Shown piece after piece: positions 6,823-12,879 of a DNA stretch of 12,879 nucleotides; within the stretch, counting starts at the first letter, position 1, and each line of letters opens with the position of its first letter. The stretch is taken from contig JAGCLN010000130.1 in the NCBI GenBank assembly GCA_017646945.1, positions 1 through 12,879 of the forward strand, given 5' to 3'. A program made the position numbers and the translations under genes. The DNA is from Clostridia bacterium (lineage in GTDB: Bacteria > Bacillota > Clostridia > Christensenellales > Borkfalkiaceae). The notes under the pieces are model-generated. The model was not told where the DNA came from and searched no databases. It saw only the letters and a program-made list of their open reading frames with translations.

Positions 6823-9800
6823 TTACGCCCAAGCGATAACGCCGTTTGAAACGGTGAAGAAGCCTGTGTCAACAAGCGCTTGTAATGCATTAGCATTTTC
6901 AGTTGAAGTATCAGCCTTAACAGCGTCTGCATTATCATAACGGCGGATATACGGATTAATTCTTGCCTTACCTGTTGCGTTATTAGCGTTTACAGTTTGA
7001 ACGGTATGCTTGCCGATATTATCGGGGTCAAGCGTATCAAGAATCGTGTGGCTAAACCAGAGTTTAGTTTCGTTAGCGCCGTAAATGAAATAGTCGGTAG
7101 TTAAGCTATCGTTATCAGACCAACCGTTAGCGCCGTGAGCGGTGCCAGCAGTAGGTTTAGTTGACGGAATGCCGTATACGAGCGGTCTTGGTGAAATAAC
7201 GTAAACGTTACCACTAGCGCTGTTATAGTTCTTGCTATCACCAAGGAATACGCCATAACTTTGCTTGTAACCACCTACTGAAACTTGAGCGTACTTATCT
7301 TCGTTCCATACGTAGTTAGCATAATTTTCTTTAACTACGATATTCTTTAAGGTAGCCTTAGACCAAGCAACGCTATAAATTACGGGCATATCTTCATAAG
7401 AATCTGCACTAATATCAATATAGATATTTTCAACTACTGAGTTTCTACCAACTTCGTAGAATACTGAACCGCCGTATTGAGTGCGTTGTTCACCAGATTT
7501 AAGAACCGACTTAAAGTTAGTGAACGCAACGTTTTTAACAGTAGCGCCGTAAACCATACCGAAGAAGCCGTAAGCGTGGTTGTAACCCCTATCTAAGGAC
7601 GCAGCGGAAACTGAAGCGTTCTTAATAGTGTTACCTTGACCATCAAACACACCGTTGAATTCGTAAGCAGCAACCCAACTACCGCTATTGTCTACACGGT
7701 AGTTATTAGCGATAACGTAATCAGCGCCCATATCAAGCATATCAACGTCATTACCAAGTGCTAAGAATCTATCGTTAGAAACGTAAGCGTTAGTTTCAGC
7801 GTTGTATACGCCAAGGTTGAAATACTTATCAACGTCGTTTGCGGTAGTTAAGATATCAGACCAGTAAATAACTTTGTTGTAGTTATAAACCTTATCGCCC
7901 GCATCAATAACTAATTGAAGTTCTTGGCTTTCGCCGTCTAAGATATAAGGAATACCCGGTAAAGTATCGGTAGCGGAAGTCTTTGCTCTTAACTTGTAAG
8001 AATCGCCGTCTTTAATTAAACCGCCATTATCAAGGTTCAATTCTTCGCCGTTCACGATAACTTTGTTAACGTTTGCAGGAAGGTCGCTTACCGATAAAAT
8101 ACCGGTAGCCGCTTCGTAGTTAACCGCGCTATTTACAACGTAAGTTAACTTTTGAGTGTGCCATAATAATTGACCGTCAAGCACTTTGAAAAGTTCAGTT
8201 GACTTTAATGCGTTAAGCATAGCAACGTTCTTTTCATCGGTATCGGAAGTAAGCGCGCTAACGCTTGCGTATCTTCTAACGCTAGAAATCATCTTCGCAA
8301 GAGAAGCATCGGTGCTTGCAGTAATGTTTACAACGACTTCGCTAAACGGTTTGCCTTCGTTTGCGGTGTGGTTGAACCAGTATGAAGTTTCGTTTTCACC
8401 ATATACGAATCCGTCAGTACCGTCGGTAGTATCCTTATTAGCATCCGCACTATGTTGAAGGGGGAACTTAGCGATTACGTAAACGTTGTTAAACGATACA
8501 GTTTTAGTAATAGTACCTGCAAGTGAACCGTAACCGTAAGTGTAGTTAGACTTTTCTGCGGTATCGGTAGTTGCAGCGGTATAATCGAACTCAAAACCAT
8601 CTGCTTTGGGGAAGTTAATAACAACGTTATTAAATACAGCGTTTGCGCTGAGTGAGTAAGCAACGCCCTTCATTAAAGTAGTGCTTGGGTTAATGTCGAT
8701 ATAAACGTTTTCTAACGTACCGTTAAAGTCTCTTGAGAACACACCGGTAATACTGTTAGTATCGGGGCGTTGAGAGTTGGTTGCGAAGATATTGATAAAT
8801 GCAACGTCTTTAATGATAGCGCCCTTTTGAACGTTGTGGAATATACCGTAAGAACGGCTCATTCTCCAACCTGTGCCCATGCCTGGGTGAGTTTCTTCAT
8901 TAACGGCAGTAGATAATGCGCTAGTATTTATCGTTGCGTTAGAAATGGTATAACCGCGACCGTCAAAGATACCTGCAAAGCCTACGTTTGCGCTTGAAAT
9001 CTTGTAAGCCGCGCCACTTTGAGCAACGTAGTCTACTCTATTTTCAATTACGATACCGGTTAAATCAATATCGTTTGCAAGAACGTAAATACCATCGTGA
9101 AGTTTATATTCGTAAGTACCGTTTGCAACACCTAAGAAATTATAATCGCCATAGTCGATAGTATCTTCAAATTCCTTAGCCGTTTCAATAACTACGGTTG
9201 CGTAATCAACGTTTGCAAACGCATACACGCCGTAAGTTGTGTAAAGGTTAATCGCCATATTCTTAACGGCAGATTTTGCATTGATATAGGGAACGCCAAC
9301 CTTAGCGTCTTCCTTAGAAGTTACCGAATATAACAATCCGTCAACAACACCGCCGTTTGCTTCGGTTAAGTGAATTTCAGTATTGTTGTAAACGATTTTC
9401 GCTTCTAAAACAGTACCTTGATAGTAAGATTTGATAACGCCTTCGTTAGCATCGTAATCAACGCTTGATGCAACGGTAGTAGTATCGTATGCAGTTGCCA
9501 CTTTAATAACTTTCTTGTGAGAAACGCCGTCAACGGTAAAGATAATAATCATTTCCGCTTCGCCGTAACCAACCGCAGTAACCTTATCGCCGTTAACTTC
9601 AAATTTATCGCTGGTGATTGAAATTGAAGATATGGTTGCTACTTTGCCGTCAAGTTTTAAAGCAACGAGAGTTTCATTAGAAATCTTAGCGTTAACAACG
9701 CCGTCACAATCGCTACCGTTTGCAGTTACGATAGTAGCAACTGAAACAGGGTCAATCGTATTGAAGGTGAACGAGAGTTCGTATTGAGTGCCACGGTATT

Positions 9801-12585
9801 CAAAGTTTGCTTTGATTACGGCGTTTTCAACTACTTTATCAATAGATAACACGCCACCCGAAATGCTAAGACCATCGGCATTTTCGCTAAACGTTACGTT
9901 TTCAACAACCGCATCGCCTATCTTGATTTCAAGGTTTGCAGTTTCGCCTAAGATTTTTTCGTAACTATCGCTAATAGCGTTGCCGTCAACGAAAATCTTG
10001 AAGGGGTTGAGAACGTTTACGGTAAGGAGTTTAGTATAAGTTCTATTACCCCAAACGTAAGTGATTGTAAGAGTTGCGCCTTCGCCTACCTTATCGGCAA
10101 CGAGTTTAGTGCCGTTGATAGAAATAAGGTCGCTATTTTCATAAAGTTGTACTGAAACTGCTTTTTCGGTGAGCGCTTGAATATCAATTTCCGCTTCTTG
10201 ATAGCAATCGATATTAATAACGCCCTTTTCGAGTTTAACGCCGTTTGCAGTAATTACTGTTTTATTATCTACAAGTGAGTTCCATACGGGAGCGTTGTCA
10301 ACGGAAATGAAGTAGTCGGGATCGTAAAGTTCTTCCATCCTACCTAACATAAGTTCGGAAGTATCCGCAACTAAATCTTGCATCGTATCGTATCTTCTAA
10401 TACCCGGAAGTACTCTAACCTTTTGGTTTGTTCTAAATTGATATTGCTTACCTGCAATTTCACCTGCAGATGCAACGGTATGCTCGCCTTTGTGATTATA
10501 ATAGAACTCATTGAGCATTGAGTGTTGATACCAAAGTTTAGTTTCGTTTTCAGCGTATACGAAATAGTCGGTAGAGTCAACCTTAGTTTCATATCCTTCG
10601 GGAACTCTTGCGGGCGCGCCGTGATATAACGGCATAGGCGACACAATCATAAGGTTAACCGCGTTAATATTCGACTTAACGGTGTACATATTACCCGATA
10701 ACGAGTAAGAAGTAAGACCGCCACCTAATACGCCACGGCCGGCACAGTAACCTCCCGCTTCACACCAGTTTGCATATTCGCTATCGTCCCATTTATAATC
10801 TTCGGGTGCGGGGTAATTGATTACCGTGTTTTTAATAGTAACAATACCTGCACTACCGATATTGTAGAATAAGCCGATACCGAAAGGAAGGGTTTCTGGA
10901 TTGATATCAAGATAAACGTTTTCAATAGTACCAACGTGGAATTCTTCACCTAAAAGACCAACGTAAGAGTGACTGCTGTTTTGAATGCCTTTAAGGTTAA
11001 CGAACGCAACGTTTCTAATAGAACCGCGTAAGAAACCGAACAAGCCACCACCACGAACAGTCTCGCCGTTTACAGTATAAGACGTGGTATCGCTTACGAG
11101 ATTAGAAATAACGTTGCCACGACCATCGAATAAGCCGTTGAACTCTTTAATCATATAAGCGTTAACGGCAGTTCCTTCCATATCGATATCGTTCATTACG
11201 GGGAAGTAACCCATACTTACGGTATCTGCGCTGTAAGGACTTGCAACGAGCGCGTTATAAACGTCTTCTTTATCGAACATAAAGTAGCCGGCAGTATCAA
11301 CGGGAATTTCTAAAATTTCAGTCTTAGTACCGAGAACTAATACAGAGTGACCAACTGCGTTTTGAGCGGTAACTTCAACGTTCAAGATAGCGCCGTCTTC
11401 AGTAAAGGCAAGCGGTTTAGCGTTGCAGTAAGCATCGTAAAGAGTAACGCCTTCGCCCCAGAACTTTTTAAGAAGAGTTGAAGTAACCATCTTACCGCCA
11501 ACTTCGTCTTTAATCGTACCTTCTTTAATGTTGAAGTACTTAACCGTTTCTGCAACCGCAATAGTAGGTCTTGTTGCAGTAATATAGAAGTTAGTGGAAT
11601 GAACGTCTTCACCAACTTGATATTCTAAGGTAACTAAACTATCACCGAGCGCAAGCGCGGTGTAAACGTATTCGTTACCAACTTTTTCAAAAGTATAATC
11701 AACGCCTTCAACGATACCGCCAACGGGAGTTAAAGTAACGTTTTCAACCACAACGGGCGCATTGTTATTAACAGAAACTGTCGGGGTAAATTTAACCACG
11801 TTGTTATGCTCGCTTTCGGGAATATAGCTTGCAGGTGTTTGAATAGAGAAACCACCGGCAACGCCACCGTTAAGCATAAACTCAACGTTATCTTTTACGG
11901 TAATTGAAATGGTTTTTGTTAAAAGACCTTCTTCACTTGCCATAAAGTCACGCCAGTTTGCTTCGATAGTAACGTTTGCTTGTCCGTTAGCAATGCCGGT
12001 AACGACACCATCTTTTGAAACGGCAACAACCGACTCGTTGTCTGAAGTGTATTTATATTCCGCATCGGTATATTCCGTAAGGTTATATAAAACGTAAGGC
12101 AAAATAGTGAAAGATGTGTTAGTTGAAATAGTAACGCCATCTTTATCAATACCTGAATAAAGAATAAGTTCAGGCTTAAAATCGCCGTAAGTAACGGTGA
12201 TTTTACACTTAGCAAACGTTTCGCCGATAGATGCGATAATATCCGTTTCACCAACGGCAATCGCCTTAACAACACCGCCGTTTACAGTAGCAACGGAAGG
12301 GTTAGAAGAATGCCATGAGAACTCGCCGTAGATATTCTTCTTGTTGGGCGATAAGATGAACGATTCGCCAAGCACCATGTTCTTACTTTCAAGCATTGTA
12401 ATAACAGGCTCTTCAGGTTGAACTTGAGAAACGTTCGGACCTTCATCGCCAGGTTGCTCTTGGCTTGGGTTGTTTGAACCGCCGTTATTATTGTTGCCAC
12501 CGTTATTGCTGTTACAAGCAATAAGTGAGAACGAAAGTATAATAGCGATTATAAAAATTGCAATTTTACTTATAAATGTTTTCAT
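6823..12585 (-). CDS. giant secreted lipoprotein with Ig-like domains and three large repeats
   Basis: This 1920-residue protein is predicted to be exported and lipid-anchored on the outer face of the membrane. It has a signal peptide with basic start MKTFISK, a hydrophobic core, and lipobox LIAC with C24. A flexible N/G/P-rich linker follows (25-60). Residues about 60-133 and 136-233 resemble BIG2-type bacterial Ig domains (SSNPSVATVNGGVVKAIAVG; SDNESVVAVSKDGVVTGIANG). Further beta-rich Ig-like stretches lie at about 234-340 and 772-1033. Three copies of a 270-340 residue module follow, near 435-770, 1136-1475 and 1577-1920, each with GLUG-like beta-helix motifs (FDGxGxxIxN, NVAFxN, NVYxDI) and a tail NETxxWFxH, RRY, W. 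No LPXTG or enzyme motif is seen. ATG at 12585 has AAGGA 5 nt upstream. It lacks a clear promoter and may be read with the related gene before it. An adhesin or glycan-binding role is a guess. Confidence 0.93.
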   Translation of the reverse strand: MKTFISKIAIFIIAIILSFSLIACNSNNGGNNNNGGSNNPSQEQPGDEGPNVSQVQPEEPVITMLESKNMVLGESFILSPNKKNIYGEFSWHSSNPSVATVNGGVVKAIAVGETDIIASIGETFAKCKITVTYGDFKPELILYSGIDKDGVTISTNTSFTILPYVLYNLTEYTDAEYKYTSDNESVVAVSKDGVVTGIANGQANVTIEANWRDFMASEEGLLTKTISITVKDNVEFMLNGGVAGGFSIQTPASYIPESEHNNVVKFTPTVSVNNNAPVVVENVTLTPVGGIVEGVDYTFEKVGNEYVYTALALGDSLVTLEYQVGEDVHSTNFYITATRPTIAVAETVKYFNIKEGTIKDEVGGKMVTSTLLKKFWGEGVTLYDAYCNAKPLAFTEDGAILNVEVTAQNAVGHSVLVLGTKTEILEIPVDTAGYFMFDKEDVYNALVASPYSADTVSMGYFPVMNDIDMEGTAVNAYMIKEFNGLFDGRGNVISNLVSDTTSYTVNGETVRGGGLFGFLRGSIRNVAFVNLKGIQNSSHSYVGLLGEEFHVGTIENVYLDINPETLPFGIGLFYNIGSAGIVTIKNTVINYPAPEDYKWDDSEYANWCEAGGYCAGRGVLGGGLTSYSLSGNMYTVKSNINAVNLMIVSPMPLYHGAPARVPEGYETKVDSTDYFVYAENETKLWYQHSMLNEFYYNHKGEHTVASAGEIAGKQYQFRTNQKVRVLPGIRRYDTMQDLVADTSELMLGRMEELYDPDYFISVDNAPVWNSLVDNKTVITANGVKLEKGVINIDCYQEAEIDIQALTEKAVSVQLYENSDLISINGTKLVADKVGEGATLTITYVWGNRTYTKLLTVNVLNPFKIFVDGNAISDSYEKILGETANLEIKIGDAVVENVTFSENADGLSISGGVLSIDKVVENAVIKANFEYRGTQYELSFTFNTIDPVSVATIVTANGSDCDGVVNAKISNETLVALKLDGKVATISSISITSDKFEVNGDKVTAVGYGEAEMIIIFTVDGVSHKKVIKVATAYDTTTVASSVDYDANEGVIKSYYQGTVLEAKIVYNNTEIHLTEANGGVVDGLLYSVTSKEDAKVGVPYINAKSAVKNMAINLYTTYGVYAFANVDYATVVIETAKEFEDTIDYGDYNFLGVANGTYEYKLHDGIYVLANDIDLTGIVIENRVDYVAQSGAAYKISSANVGFAGIFDGRGYTISNATINTSALSTAVNEETHPGMGTGWRMSRSYGIFHNVQKGAIIKDVAFINIFATNSQRPDTNSITGVFSRDFNGTLENVYIDINPSTTLMKGVAYSLSANAVFNNVVINFPKADGFEFDYTAATTDTAEKSNYTYGYGSLAGTITKTVSFNNVYVIAKFPLQHSADANKDTTDGTDGFVYGENETSYWFNHTANEGKPFSEVVVNITASTDASLAKMISSVRRYASVSALTSDTDEKNVAMLNALKSTELFKVLDGQLLWHTQKLTYVVNSAVNYEAATGILSVSDLPANVNKVIVNGEELNLDNGGLIKDGDSYKLRAKTSATDTLPGIPYILDGESQELQLVIDAGDKVYNYNKVIYWSDILTTANDVDKYFNLGVYNAETNAYVSNDRFLALGNDVDMLDMGADYVIANNYRVDNSGSWVAAYEFNGVFDGQGNTIKNASVSAASLDRGYNHAYGFFGMVYGATVKNVAFTNFKSVLKSGEQRTQYGGSVFYEVGRNSVVENIYIDISADSYEDMPVIYSVAWSKATLKNIVVKENYANYVWNEDKYAQVSVGGYKQSYGVFLGDSKNYNSASGNVYVISPRPLVYGIPSTKPTAGTAHGANGWSDNDSLTTDYFIYGANETKLWFSHTILDTLDPDNIGKHTVQTVNANNATGKARINPYIRRYDNADAVKADTSTENANALQALVDTGFFTVSNGVIAWA
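6826..7857 (-). repeat. module copy 3 of the giant lipoprotein (residues about 1577-1920)
   Basis: This copy has FDGQGNTIKN at 1647-1656, NVAFTN at 1685-1690, NIYIDIS at 1720-1726, ANETKLWFSHT at 1837-1847, RRYD at 1880-1883 and W1919, the penultimate residue of the protein. FDG to W is about 271 residues. DNA around the NETKLW segment resembles copy 1, for example both read gaaatagtcggtag on the plus strand (7086 and 10561). Confidence 0.85.
8161..9180 (-). repeat. module copy 2 of the giant lipoprotein (residues about 1136-1475)
   Basis: This copy has FDGRGYTISN at 1207-1216, VAFIN at 1261-1265, NVYIDINP at 1293-1300, ENETSYWFNH at 1397-1406, RRYA at 1437-1440 and W1475, about 267 residues from FDG to W. 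It is separated from copy 1 by some 360 residues of Ig-like sequence and from copy 3 by about 100. Confidence 0.85.
10276..11283 (-). repeat. module copy 1 of the giant lipoprotein (residues about 435-770)
   Basis: This copy has FDGRGNVISN at 486-495, NVAFVN at 525-530, NVYLDINP at 556-563, ENETKLWYQH at 679-688, RRYD at 730-733 and W768. From FDG to the last W it spans about 281 residues. It alone carries a cysteine pair, NWCEAGGYC. Confidence 0.85.
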
Positions 12586-12627
12586 TTTAATCCTTTTTAA
12601 GCAAGTAAAATACTGTTCTTTAAGTCC

Positions 12628-12660
12628 AAAGTTCGCCCAAGTGTATTTTGGGCGAACTTT
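12628..12660. terminator. strong hairpin between the two paralogous lipoprotein genes
   Basis: Perfect 13-bp arms, AAAGTTCGCCCAA and TTGGGCGAACTTT, flank a 7-nt loop, 17 nt after the stop of the upstream gene. The T-tract (ACTTTTTATAG) follows on the plus strand; in the direction of the genes the stem is followed by TTTGGACTTAAAG, a poor U-tract. It may be a leaky terminator or an mRNA-processing hairpin that lets some transcription reach the giant gene. Confidence 0.55.
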
Positions 12661-12677
12661 TTATAGTTGTTAGTTTA

Positions 12678-12879
12678 TCAAACCATTGAATGCCATACCG
12701 GAACGCCGTTTGATAATACGAAATAATTAGTATCAACAAGTCTTTGAAGTTTCGCAAGAGTTGTTTCAGATTTATCGTTTCTCAACTCTTCTTCATTATT
12801 GTATCTATACGTACCTGCCATAACTCTCGTTTTACCGTTACCGTTTACTGAAGTTCCGTCAATGGTTACGTTTACAACA
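12678..12879 (-). CDS. C-terminal end of a paralogous surface protein (5' part off window)
   Basis: Only the last 67 codons are visible; the gene continues beyond the right edge and stops with TGA at 12678-12680. The ending runs RVMAGTYRYNNEEELRNDKS, then LQRLVDTNYFVLSNGVPVWHSMV. It matches the end of the giant protein (RYDNADAVKADTS, then LQALVDTGFFTVSNGVIAWA): the RY, D-S, LQxLVDT, F, SNGV and W positions line up in the same order. It is therefore a neighbouring member of the same family, on the same strand and 92 nt from the giant gene's start. Whether it is also a lipoprotein with several modules cannot be seen. The conserved end suggests that the tail is a functional unit rather than degenerate sequence. 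Confidence 0.88.
   Translation of the reverse strand, partial: VVNVTIDGTSVNGNGKTRVMAGTYRYNNEEELRNDKSETTLAKLQRLVDTNYFVLSNGVPVWHSMV

Noticed and set aside
8186..8458. Plus-strand open frames inside the giant gene
   Set aside because: They lack convincing ribosome binding sites and domains, and their sequence is explained by the reverse frame of the lipoprotein.

Overview
The window reads as a chromosomal segment of a low-to-moderate GC member of the Bacillota, most likely an uncultured Clostridia lineage. The evidence is the RpoB sequence (for example FFGSSQLSQFMDQTNP), a YabO-type RqcP, AT-rich spacers with textbook sigma-A promoters, and AGGAG-type ribosome binding sites. I see no CRISPR array, insertion sequence, prophage, tRNA or rRNA. 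The genus cannot be read from the sequence.

Layout. (1) 1-1805, minus: the 5' part of rpoB, cut by the window edge inside the rifampicin region. It has its own near-perfect promoter (1999-2027) and a leader of about 190 nt. (2) 2091-4843, plus: a tight housekeeping operon, rqcP, ispDF and radA, with 1-nt gaps between genes. It ends in a perfect 30-nt palindrome that overlaps the radA stop and can terminate transcription from both sides. (3) 6717-4880, minus: a three-gene operon of a helical protein of unknown function, a patatin-like lipid hydrolase and a DUF4234 membrane protein. It is driven by a TTGACT-17-TATAAT promoter with a 19-bp dyad at the expected transcription start. (4) 6823-12585, minus: one giant gene for a 1920-residue secreted lipoprotein with N-terminal Ig-like (BIG2-type) domains and three copies of a large module. 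(5) 12678-12879, minus: the last 67 codons of a neighbouring gene whose C-terminus matches the end of that module, so the giant gene belongs to a tandem paralogous family.

The first half is core metabolism and information processing: transcription, ribosome quality control, isoprenoid precursor synthesis and recombination. The second half is cell-surface and lipid related. The most unusual elements are the triplicated module of the giant lipoprotein, with its conserved NETxxWFxH and RRY...W tail and its paralogous neighbour. Next are two oddities in RpoB: a lysine at the position equivalent to E. coli R529, a known rifamycin-resistance site, and an extra segment of roughly 90-100 residues in the beta lobe. 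The patatin operon is a compact candidate membrane-lipid system of unknown purpose. I found no clear evidence for a complete new defence or mobile system.
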